Below, in pieces: positions 1 to 7,116 of a stretch of DNA of 11,131 nt. The notes beneath the pieces were generated by a model, which worked only from the letters and a program-made list of their open reading frames with translations, was not told the DNA's origin and made no database searches. The translations under genes and the position numbers were made by a program. The stretch's first letter is position 1. Each line of letters begins with the position of its first letter. Source of the stretch: Rhizobium sp. LCM 4573 (lineage in GTDB: Bacteria; Pseudomonadota; Alphaproteobacteria; Rhizobiales; Rhizobiaceae); assembly GCF_001854865.1 (NCBI RefSeq), contig NZ_MDDW01000028.1, positions 139,024 to 150,154 on the forward strand, read 5' to 3'.

Positions 1-1
1 C

Positions 2-313
2 TATTCGCTGAACGGCCAGGCTCGTTTCGATCTGCTCAACCTTCCATGGAAGGTAGCGGCCTCCTCGCTTGCCGTTCTCTTCCCGGTCGCCTCGCTCGGC
101 CTCTGGCTTGCCGTATCGTGGGGGCCGGTGCTCTGGGCGCTTGCCGCTCTCTCCCAGCTTCTGATGTATCATATGTGGCCGGAGATCTTCGGCCAGAACA
201 TGCTCGTGTCGCTCACGCACGGTCTCGTCGCGCTCGTCTACGTGCTTTTCCGGCTCGTTCTGTGGCTCGAGGAGCGCCGCAAGGCCGAGCGGGTAAGAAT
301 TGATTTACCTTGA
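2..313 (+). CDS. C-terminal part of a small integral membrane protein (DUF6163-like)
   Basis: The reading frame is open from the left edge and ends at the TGA at 311-313, giving the last 103 residues; the start lies outside the window. Two or three hydrophobic segments are visible: roughly residues 18-38, 42-58 (ending in MYHMWPE) and 72-93. The tail is short and basic (LEERRKAERVRIDLP), which suggests a cytoplasmic C-terminus by the positive-inside rule. I recall that the gene before ldtR in Rhizobiales is usually annotated as a DUF6163 membrane protein, and position and character fit, but this is memory and not a search. Function is unknown. It lies in the same direction as ldtR, 228 bases upstream, so it may share envelope-related regulation without being in the same operon. 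The frame starting near 46 is a shadow with no hydrophobic pattern. Confidence 0.7.
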   Translation, partial: YSLNGQARFDLLNLPWKVAASSLAVLFPVASLGLWLAVSWGPVLWALAALSQLLMYHMWPEIFGQNMLVSLTHGLVALVYVLFRLVLWLEERRKAERVRIDLP

Positions 314-541
314 ACCTAAAGCTTTCGCGCCGGAATTTGGCTCGGAAATTACCCCTAAGTTATTGAAAAACAAAGATTGGAACTTTGCCGGGCGGGGAGG
401 GGCATCCCCGGTCCGGTCGCGGTGAAAATCCGTTAATATCTCGTTAAGTATATGTTTTAATTCGAATTTTAAGCGCATTCGATAGGGTCTGTCTCAAGGC
501 GGAAGAAAAAAGAAACCGCCAAACGAAACAGTGAGGCAGTC
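314..541 (+). promoter_or_regulatory. ldtR upstream region with AT-rich palindrome
   Basis: This 228-base stretch has no credible gene. Its centre (about 428-475) is strikingly AT-rich compared with the surrounding DNA. It holds two GTTAA direct repeats (432-436 and 443-447) and a perfect palindrome AATTCGAATT at 459-468. MarR-family proteins bind AT-rich palindromes and usually control their own gene, so this is a reasonable candidate for an LdtR operator. A GGGG-CAT-CCCC inverted repeat lies at 399-409 but has no T run. GAGG at 533-536, five bases before the ATG at 542, is the ldtR ribosome binding site. No sigma70 promoter could be placed with confidence. Confidence 0.4.
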
Positions 542-1057
542 ATGATGAACACGAAACTGAAGCCGCAGGCTCCGGCCGTTGCTGATCCGCATGAAGAAAC
601 CATCCGCTCCCTCTATATGGAGTCGCTGCATCTGGTGGAACGTCTCCACCGCCGCCTTCTGGATGTCATCAAGGACGAGTTCGACCGCCAGGGTCGCGAC
701 GACGTCAACGCCGTCCAGGCGCTGCTCCTCTTCAACATCGGCAATTCGGAACTGACGGCAGGCGAGCTGCGCTCCCGCGGCTATTATCTCGGCTCCAACG
801 TTTCCTATAACGTCAAGAAGCTCGTCGATCTCGGTCTCATCAACCATCAGCGCTCGCGCATCGATCGCCGCTCGGTCCGCATCAGCCTGACGCCGGCCGG
901 CCAGGATATCGCCGAAACCGTGGCCAGGCTCTATGAGCGCCACATCGGCTCGATCGAAAAGGTCGGCGGCATCGGCGAGGGCGAGTTCGCGCAGATGAAC
1001 AAGCTCCTGCAGCGCCTCGACCGCTTCTGGAACGATCAGATCCTCTACCGCCTGTAA
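542..1057 (+). CDS. ldtR: MarR-family transcriptional regulator LdtR
   Basis: A 171-residue winged helix-turn-helix protein of the MarR superfamily. The N-terminal ~55 residues form dimerisation helices; residues ~56-120 form the DNA-binding domain, with the recognition helix around 83-97 (YLGSNVSYNVKKLVDLGL) and a basic wing RSRIDRRSVRISLTPAG at 104-120. The C-terminal helix to residue 171 closes the dimer interface. The LdtR group is known from Liberibacter and Sinorhizobium as a regulator of the L,D-transpeptidase gene ldtP and of osmotic and other stress responses. From memory, ligand-pocket work on the Liberibacter protein named L61 and F64; this protein has Leu and Phe at those numbers. 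The gene lies directly before an L,D-transpeptidase gene in the same direction, which supports the assignment. The start at 542 follows GAGG by five bases; the next codon is also ATG. Confidence 0.9.
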   Translation: MMNTKLKPQAPAVADPHEETIRSLYMESLHLVERLHRRLLDVIKDEFDRQGRDDVNAVQALLLFNIGNSELTAGELRSRGYYLGSNVSYNVKKLVDLGLINHQRSRIDRRSVRISLTPAGQDIAETVARLYERHIGSIEKVGGIGEGEFAQMNKLLQRLDRFWNDQILYRL

Positions 1058-1121
1058 TGACAAAACCCGCGCCGGCCTCATCCACGGGAAAGGCGCCGGG
1101 TAAAAAGACCTCCAGAGCGAG

Positions 1122-1150
1122 CCGGATGCGTCCCCTGCGCATCCGGTTTT
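1122..1150 (+). terminator. Rho-independent terminator after ldtR
   Basis: A perfect 9-bp stem CCGGATGCG / CGCATCCGG (1122-1130 and 1138-1146) with a 7-base loop is followed at once by TTTT (1147-1150). It lies 64 bases after the ldtR stop and is well placed to separate ldtR from ldtP as transcription units. Confidence 0.8.
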
Positions 1151-1160
1151 CGCCGTTCTT

Positions 1161-1191
1161 GAATGCCGGCCGGCGTGCGCGCCCGGCATTC
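1161..1191. repeat. Inverted repeat downstream of the ldtR terminator
   Basis: Perfect 9-bp arms GAATGCCGG (1161-1169) and CCGGCATTC (1183-1191) are separated by 13 bases. There is no T run on the plus side, so it is not a simple terminator for ldtR. It could be a back-up stem, part of a leader RNA or a protein site. Confidence 0.5.
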
Positions 1192-1418
1192 GCCGAGACG
1201 GCCGGAAAGAGCAAAAAAGTCACACCCATACACGCGAACGTGACGCGCCGGGCACCTGACACGAATTGGCCATATTGCTATGGGACCGGCAAGATTGAAC
1301 AGCCGGCGAAATCGCACTTTTGAAGCGTTGCGTTCGATCGAGAGACGGACGGCCGGCGGCGCCGGTTGCGCGTTTGTTAACCATATTCCCGTAGGCTTGG
1401 AAGAATGCTCGGGACCAG

Positions 1419-2756
1419 ATGGGTAGTATGATGTCGAAGAAGATCGGAACTGAAGCTATTTCCCGCCGCTCGCTGCTGCGTTCGGCCGTCTCCGCCGGGG
1501 CTGCCGCGCTTGCCGCGCCGGCGCTTGCGCAATCGGCTCTCGACGATCTCATCAACGCGCCGCGCCGCGGCACCTGGGACGACCAGTTCGACGCCAAGGT
1601 TTCCCGTTCGGCCGTCAGCGTCGTCTCCAACAATCCGGTTCTCGGCCCCTCGGGTCCCGCCAATATTCAGCAGGCGATCATGGATTACCAGATGATCGTC
1701 TCCAACGGCGGCTGGCCGCAGGTCAATCCGGCCCAGACGCTGCGCATCGGCGCCGTCGATCCGGCCGTTCAGCAGCTTCGCCAGCGCCTGGCGATTTCCG
1801 GCGACCTCGATCGCTCCGCGGGCATGTCCAGCGCCTTCGACAGCTACGTCGATGGCGCCGTCAAGCGCTTCCAGGCCCGCCATGGCCTGCCGGCAGATGG
1901 CGTGATGGGCGAATACACGTTGAAGGCCATGAACATTCCGGCCGATACGCGCCTGCGCCAGCTCGAGACCAATCTCGTGCGCCTGCAGTCCATGTCCGGC
2001 GATCTCGGACCCCGCTATGTCATGGTCAACATTCCGGCAGCCTATATCGAGGCCGTCGAGAACGACCGCGTCGCACTGCGCAACAGCGCTGTCGTCGGCC
2101 GTATCGATCGCCCGACTCACGCCATCAACTCGAAGATCTACGAAGTCATCCTCAATCCCTACTGGACCGCGCCGCGCTCGATCGTCGAGAAGGACATCGT
2201 GCCGCTGATGCGCAAGGATCCGACCTACCTCACCCGCAACAACATCCGCCTGATCGACGGCAGGGGCCAGGAAGTGGCTCCGGAGACGGTCGACTGGTTC
2301 GCCCCCAAGGCGCCGAACCTGATGTTCCGGCAGGACCCCGGCAAGATCAACGCCATGGCCTCGACGAAGATCAACTTCCATAACCCGAACAACGAATACA
2401 TGCACGACACGCCCCAGCAGGGCCTGTTCAACAAGCTGATGCGCTTCGAATCCTCGGGCTGCATCCGCGTGCAGAACGTTCGCGATCTCATCACCTGGCT
2501 TCTGCGCGACACGCCCGGCTGGTCGCGCCAGGAGATCGAACGGGTGATCTCGACGCGCCAGAACAATCCGATCAAGCTGGCGCAGGAAGTGCCGGTCTAT
2601 ATCGTCTACGTCACGGCATGGTCCGCCAAGGATCGCGTCGTGCAGTTCCGCGACGATATTTACCAGCGTGACGGCAACCAGGAACTGGCGCTCCAGACCA
2701 CCACCGGCATCGAGCAGCCGGCCGGTTCTGTCGAGGAAGATTTCCTGCCGCAATAA
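1419..2756 (+). CDS. ldtP: L,D-transpeptidase LdtP (YkuD domain, Tat-type signal)
   Basis: A 445-residue exported enzyme expected to make 3-3 cross-links in peptidoglycan or attach proteins to it. The N-terminus has a twin-arginine-like motif SRRSLLR (15-21), a hydrophobic Ala-rich stretch, and a likely cleavage after ALA at 35-37. A peptidoglycan-binding domain of the PG_binding_1 type covers about 112-172 (VKRFQARHGLPADGVMGEYTL). The YkuD catalytic domain covers about 196-380, with MHDTPQ (His329) and the catalytic Cys348 in SSGCIR. The usual SHGC is SSGC here, which also occurs in the larger YcbB/LdtD-type enzymes, so it is a subfamily mark and not damage. The start is ambiguous: ATGs at 1419, 1428 and 1431 all keep the signal, with only weak GGGA or GGGT sequences upstream. 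The gene sits 361 bases after ldtR, its likely regulator, and ends in a terminator, so it is probably monocistronic. Confidence 0.93.
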   Translation: MGSMMSKKIGTEAISRRSLLRSAVSAGAAALAAPALAQSALDDLINAPRRGTWDDQFDAKVSRSAVSVVSNNPVLGPSGPANIQQAIMDYQMIVSNGGWPQVNPAQTLRIGAVDPAVQQLRQRLAISGDLDRSAGMSSAFDSYVDGAVKRFQARHGLPADGVMGEYTLKAMNIPADTRLRQLETNLVRLQSMSGDLGPRYVMVNIPAAYIEAVENDRVALRNSAVVGRIDRPTHAINSKIYEVILNPYWTAPRSIVEKDIVPLMRKDPTYLTRNNIRLIDGRGQEVAPETVDWFAPKAPNLMFRQDPGKINAMASTKINFHNPNNEYMHDTPQQGLFNKLMRFESSGCIRVQNVRDLITWLLRDTPGWSRQEIERVISTRQNNPIKLAQEVPVYIVYVTAWSAKDRVVQFRDDIYQRDGNQELALQTTTGIEQPAGSVEEDFLPQ

Positions 2757-2782
2757 GATCGCCGCAGCCAGCCAAGCCATCC

Positions 2783-2812
2783 AAAGCCGCATCGTAAAAG
2801 GTGCGGCTTTTT
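2783..2812 (+). terminator. Rho-independent terminator after ldtP
   Basis: The stem AAAGCCGCA / TGCGGCTTT (2783-2791 and 2802-2810) extends inward by a T-G wobble and a C-G pair around a 6-base loop, and runs into five T (2808-2812). It begins 27 bases after the ldtP stop and separates ldtP from glyA. Confidence 0.88.
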
Positions 2813-2865
2813 CGTCCGCGAGCTTGTTGCCCGCGCGTTCCAGCGAGCAAATGTCGTTCCCCGTA

Positions 2866-2894
2866 TTGCTCTGAGAAGGCCGTAAGGTTAAGAC
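2866..2894 (+). promoter_or_regulatory. Candidate promoter of the glyA operon
   Basis: TTGCTC (2866-2871) and TAAGAC (2889-2894) are separated by 17 bases and lie between the ldtP terminator and the glyA start. The match is only moderate, but a promoter is needed here because of the upstream terminator. Confidence 0.3.
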
Positions 2895-2935
2895 GCGTTT
2901 CTCACGCTTTCCCTTGCCTCCGAGGAGCTCAGCCT

Positions 2936-4222
<1,287 letters not shown>

Positions 4223-4225
<3 letters not shown>

Positions 4226-4248
4226 GCCTGAAAAGTAAGCCTGAGAGG
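4223..4248 (+). repeat. 13-base tandem duplication at the glyA stop codon
   Basis: TAAGCCTGAAAAG (4223-4235, starting with the glyA stop) is followed by TAAGCCTGAGAGG (4236-4248); 11 of 13 bases match. The second copy repeats an in-frame-looking TAA outside the gene. AGCCT-GAG-AGGCT (4238-4250) forms a small hairpin just before the nrdR ribosome binding site. Confidence 0.5.
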
Positions 4249-4264
4249 CTCTTGAGGAGAGGCA

Positions 4265-4744
4265 ATGCGCTGCCCCTATTGCGGTTCGGAAGATACGCAG
4301 GTCAAGGATTCGCGCCCGGCGGAGGATTCCACCTCCATCCGCCGGCGGCGCATCTGCCCGGATTGCGGCGGCCGCTTCACCACGTTCGAGCGGGTGCAGC
4401 TCCGCGAGCTGATGGTCACCAAGAAGACCGGCCGCAAGGTTCCCTTTGACCGCAACAAGCTGGTGCGCTCCTTCCAGATCGCGCTGCGCAAGCGGCCTGT
4501 CGATAACGACCGCATCGAGCGGGCCGTTTCCGGCATCGTCCGCAGGCTCGAAAGCTCCGGCGAGAACGAGATTTCCTCGGAGGAAATCGGCCTGCAGGTT
4601 CTGGAAGCGCTGAAGAGCCTCGATGACGTGGCCTTCGTGCGCTATGCCTCGGTCTATCGCGATTTCTCCCATGCGGAGGATTTCGAGAAGGTCATTCAGG
4701 AAATCAACGCCAAGATCGCCCGCGATACGGGCGGGGAGCCCTGA
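4265..4744 (+). CDS. nrdR: Transcriptional repressor NrdR
   Basis: A 159-residue protein with an N-terminal zinc ribbon (C3, C6, C31, C34 in CPYC and CPDC) followed by an ATP-cone domain, about residues 46-136 ([16 protein letters not shown] ... [13 protein letters not shown]). NrdR senses ATP/dATP and represses ribonucleotide reductase operons by binding pairs of NrdR boxes. The start has GAGGAGAGG (4254-4262) directly ahead. It lies 39 bases after glyA and 4 bases before ribD, in the position it usually takes in front of riboflavin genes in alphaproteobacteria. I saw no NrdR boxes in this window; targets are expected elsewhere. Confidence 0.96.
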   Translation: MRCPYCGSEDTQVKDSRPAEDSTSIRRRRICPDCGGRFTTFERVQLRELMVTKKTGRKVPFDRNKLVRSFQIALRKRPVDNDRIERAVSGIVRRLESSGENEISSEEIGLQVLEALKSLDDVAFVRYASVYRDFSHAEDFEKVIQEINAKIARDTGGEP

Positions 4745-4748
4745 CGCG

Positions 4749-5840
4749 ATGGGCGGCGCGCCCGAGGACCGGGAGTTCATGGCGGCCGCCATCCGGCTGT
4801 CGCGCCGCAATATCGGGCTCACCGGCACCAACCCTTCCGTCGGCTGCGTCATCGTCAAGGACGGCGTGATCGTCGGCGAGGCGGTGACTGCGCCGGGCGG
4901 TCGTCCCCACGCGGAAACCCAGGCGCTGGCGATCGCCGGCGAGGCGGCCCGCGGCGCCACCGCTTATGTCACGCTCGAACCCTGCTCCCATCACGGCAAG
5001 ACGCCGCCCTGCGCCAATGCGCTGGTGGCCGCCGGTGTGGCCCGCGTCGTCGTTGCGGTCACCGATCCGGACCCGCGCGTTTCCGGCCGCGGCCTTGCGA
5101 TCTTGAGCGAGGCCGGCATCGAGGTGGAAACCGGCCTGCTGGAGGAGGAGGGGAGCCGCGCGCTCGCCGGCTACCTCATGCGACAGACGAAGGGCCGGCC
5201 TCATGTGACTCTGAAGCTTGCTGTTTCCGCCGACGGCATGCTCGGCAGGCGGGGCGAGGAGGTGGCGATCACCGGTCCCGAGGTCCGCGAGGCGGTTCAT
5301 CGCCTGCGCGCCCAGTCGGATACGATCCTGGTCGGCATCGGCACCGCGCTGGCGGACGATCCCGAGCTCACCGTCCGGCTTCCTGGGCTCGAAGATCGGT
5401 CGCCCGTCCGCATCGTGCTCGACCGCCGGCTGGAACTGCCTGTCGATTCCAAACTGGTAAAGACGGCGAAGGCCGTGCCGGTGGTGGCCGTGATGTTATC
5501 CCCCTCTGCCGCAGAGGAGGGAGGGGTCGATACCAAACGGACCAAATTGGCCGAGGCCGGCGTCGAAATTCTCGATGCCCCCGATCTCCGGGCTCTCCTA
5601 ACCACGCTTGCCGCCCGCGGCATGTCCTCGCTGCTGGTGGAAGGCGGGGCCGTCACGGCAAGCGCCTTCCTCGATGCCGAGTTGGTGGACCGCATTCTCC
5701 TGTTCCAGAGTCCCGAGGCGCTGGGCGAGGGCGGGCTTGAATCCCCGCTGACGCCATCCGATATGCCATCGGCATTCAGGCTCGTGGGCGAGGGCGTCTA
5801 CGGCCGCGATCGCGCATTCGATTACGAAAGGGTTTCCTGA
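4749..5840 (+). CDS. ribD: Bifunctional riboflavin deaminase/reductase RibD
   Basis: A 363-residue two-domain enzyme that deaminates the pyrimidine from GTP cyclohydrolase II and then reduces its ribosyl side chain, the second and third steps to riboflavin. The N-terminal deaminase (about 5-145) has TNPSVGCVIVKDG (27-39) and the zinc ligands H54 (HAETQAL), C79 and C88 (PCSHHGKTPPC). The C-terminal reductase (about 150-360) shows TLKLAVSADG, ITGPEVREAVHRLRAQSD, LVGIGTALADDPELTVR, PVRIVLDR and SLLVEGG. ATG 4749 is chosen because upstream codons overlap nrdR and lack homology; GGGGAG (4733-4738) lies ten bases before it. The stop overlaps the ribE start by one base. Residues about 248-260 (LSPSAAEEGGVDT) coincide with an unusual palindrome and look like a small in-frame insertion. 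Confidence 0.95.
   Translation: MGGAPEDREFMAAAIRLSRRNIGLTGTNPSVGCVIVKDGVIVGEAVTAPGGRPHAETQALAIAGEAARGATAYVTLEPCSHHGKTPPCANALVAAGVARVVVAVTDPDPRVSGRGLAILSEAGIEVETGLLEEEGSRALAGYLMRQTKGRPHVTLKLAVSADGMLGRRGEEVAITGPEVREAVHRLRAQSDTILVGIGTALADDPELTVRLPGLEDRSPVRIVLDRRLELPVDSKLVKTAKAVPVVAVMLSPSAAEEGGVDTKRTKLAEAGVEILDAPDLRALLTTLAARGMSSLLVEGGAVTASAFLDAELVDRILLFQSPEALGEGGLESPLTPSDMPSAFRLVGEGVYGRDRAFDYERVS
5503..5517 (+). repeat. Perfect hairpin inside ribD
   Basis: CCTCTG-CCG-CAGAGG (5503-5517) is a perfect palindrome with flanking C-rich (5500-5504) and G-rich (5519-5526) tracts that may extend pairing. It resembles short intergenic palindromes of rhizobia more than coding sequence, and it lies in a part of the reductase domain that I expect to be variable. 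Confidence 0.5.
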
Positions 5841-6454
5841 TGTTCACCGGAATTGTCACCGATGTCGGCACTGTCGAGAAACTGACGCCGATGGACGAGG
5901 GCCTGAAGCTCCGGATCGCCACCAATTACGATCCGAAGACCATCGACATGGGGGCATCGATCGCCCATGCCGGCGTGTGCCTGACCGTGACCGGTCTGCC
6001 GCAGGACGGCAGCAACGAACGCTGGTTCGAGGTCGAGGCCTGGGAAGAGGCCCTGCGGCTCACCACCATCGCGACCTGGGCCGAAGGCACCCGCGTCAAT
6101 CTGGAGCGCCCGTTAAAGGTTGGCGACGAGCTCGGCGGCCACATCGTCTCCGGCCATGTGGACGACAAGGCGGAAATCCTCTCGGTCGAGTTCGAAGGAG
6201 AGGCCGTCCGCATCCGGCTTCGCGCACCGGAGCATCTTGCCCGCTTCGTCGCGCCCAAGGGCTCCGTCGCGCTCGACGGCACCTCGCTCACGGTGAACGC
6301 CGTGGATGGCGCGAATTTCGACGTGCTTCTCATCCGCCATACGCTTGCCGTCACCACCTGGGGCGAGCGCAAGGCGGGCGATTTCGTCAATTTCGAGGTG
6401 GATACCATGGCGCGTTATGCCGCGCGCCTTGCCGAGTTTCCCGCGAAGGTCTGA
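5840..6454 (+). CDS. ribE: Riboflavin synthase alpha chain
   Basis: A 204-residue enzyme catalysing the last step, dismutation of two lumazine molecules to riboflavin. It has the two similar lumazine-binding barrels of the family: barrel 1 about residues 1-95 (MFTGIVTDVG, AHAGVCLTV at 42-50, WEEALRLTT) and barrel 2 about 98-190 (GGHIVSGHVD at 99-108, LDGTSLTVN at 145-153). Length is normal. The ATG shares its A with the last base of the ribD TGA, so translation is probably coupled; AAAGGG a few bases before acts as ribosome binding site. The gene is called ribC in some rhizobial annotations. It ends three bases before the stop of the opposing GNAT gene, with no terminator between them. Confidence 0.95.
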   Translation: MFTGIVTDVGTVEKLTPMDEGLKLRIATNYDPKTIDMGASIAHAGVCLTVTGLPQDGSNERWFEVEAWEEALRLTTIATWAEGTRVNLERPLKVGDELGGHIVSGHVDDKAEILSVEFEGEAVRIRLRAPEHLARFVAPKGSVALDGTSLTVNAVDGANFDVLLIRHTLAVTTWGERKAGDFVNFEVDTMARYAARLAEFPAKV

Positions 6455-6457
6455 CTA

Positions 6458-7000
6458 CTAAGCCGCCTGCGATCCCGATGCATTCTCGCGGCTGAGAACG
6501 ACGATCGGGCCGTGATAGTCGCTGCGGGCGAACTCGCGGAAACCGAATTTGGAGGCGACGCGCAGCGAAGCCTCGTTTTCGGGGCTGATGATGCAGGTCA
6601 TCCGCCGGTCCGGAAAATGCGTTTCCGCCCAGGCGACGAGCGCGCCCACCGCCTCCGTCGCATATCCCTTGCCGTGGGCTGAGGGAATGAGCGCCCAGCC
6701 CGTCTCCAGCGTGCCTTCGATGGAAGGCTCGAAGCCGCGGCGCATGTCCTGGAAGCCTGCCTCGCCCAGGAATCGGCCGGTTGCCTTTTCCTCGATCGCC
6801 AGAAAACCGAATCCCATCAGGTGCCACATGCCGTTGACGCGCAGCATCCGCCCCCAGGCCCCCTCGCGGGTCATCGGAACGCCGGTGATGAAGCGGACGA
6901 CCTCGGGCATGGCCCAGAATTCCGCATAGGCGTCGAAATCCTCCAGCCGGTGCGCTCTCAGGATCAGCCTTCCGGTTTCGAGCGTGGGTATGCCTGCCAT
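6458..7000 (-). CDS. GNAT family N-acetyltransferase (Acetyltransf_3 type)
   Basis: A 180-residue acetyltransferase of the RimJ/RimL-like group. The N-terminus LETGRLILRAHRLEDFDAY (7-25) is typical of the group; the acetyl-CoA loop is IPSAHGKGYATEA (105-117), and NEASLRVASKFGF (142-154) is the conserved final helix-strand. The substrate cannot be read from sequence. The frame extends to a GTG at 7030 and an ATG at 7018, but ATG 7000 is preferred because GGAGGG lies ten bases upstream on this strand and the protein then starts as relatives do. It is transcribed away from mqo and toward ribE. With mqo it separates ribE from ribH. Confidence 0.88.
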   Translation of the reverse strand: MAGIPTLETGRLILRAHRLEDFDAYAEFWAMPEVVRFITGVPMTREGAWGRMLRVNGMWHLMGFGFLAIEEKATGRFLGEAGFQDMRRGFEPSIEGTLETGWALIPSAHGKGYATEAVGALVAWAETHFPDRRMTCIISPENEASLRVASKFGFREFARSDYHGPIVVLSRENASGSQAA

Positions 7001-7046
7001 TGTCCCGGAACCCTCCATGCGGGGTGACACGGTGCCCCATGCGGAC

Positions 7047-7086
7047 TTGTCACCCTCCTGCCTTGCCCTTATAGACCCAAATTGGG
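7047..7086 (+). promoter_or_regulatory. Candidate mqo promoter with palindromic operator
   Basis: TTGTCA (7047-7052) and TATAGA (7070-7075) are spaced 17 bases apart, a good sigma70-like match. A perfect palindrome CCCAA-A-TTGGG (7076-7086) follows at once and would cover the expected transcription start, a usual place for a repressor site. The -35 box lies just upstream of the divergent GNAT gene. AAGG (7107-7110) is the mqo ribosome binding site. Confidence 0.6.
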
Positions 7087-7116
7087 AGGATCTATAACCA
7101 ACTTTTAAGGTGAGCG

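Larger units (their letters stand above)
1058..1418 (+). other. Intergenic region between ldtR and ldtP
   Basis: 361 bases without a credible gene; short frames here lack similarity and codon bias. Its first third contains the ldtR terminator and a second inverted repeat (listed separately). The remainder (1192-1418) is expected to hold the ldtP promoter. Visible there are an inverted repeat CCATA-TTGC-TATGG at 1270-1283 and a second CCATATT at 1381-1387, which could be regulator half sites. No convincing -35/-10 pair could be placed. Confidence 0.5.

Noticed and set aside
1161..1191. Second terminator after ldtR
   Set aside because: The stem has no T run on either side, so it is listed only as an inverted repeat.
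1377..2792. 471-codon open frame antisense to ldtP
   Set aside because: It mirrors the real gene's codon periodicity in GC-rich DNA, runs through the terminator and has no recognisable domain.
2801..2935. Longer glyA start
   Set aside because: It would begin inside the ldtP terminator and lacks homology; 2936 has a strong ribosome binding site.
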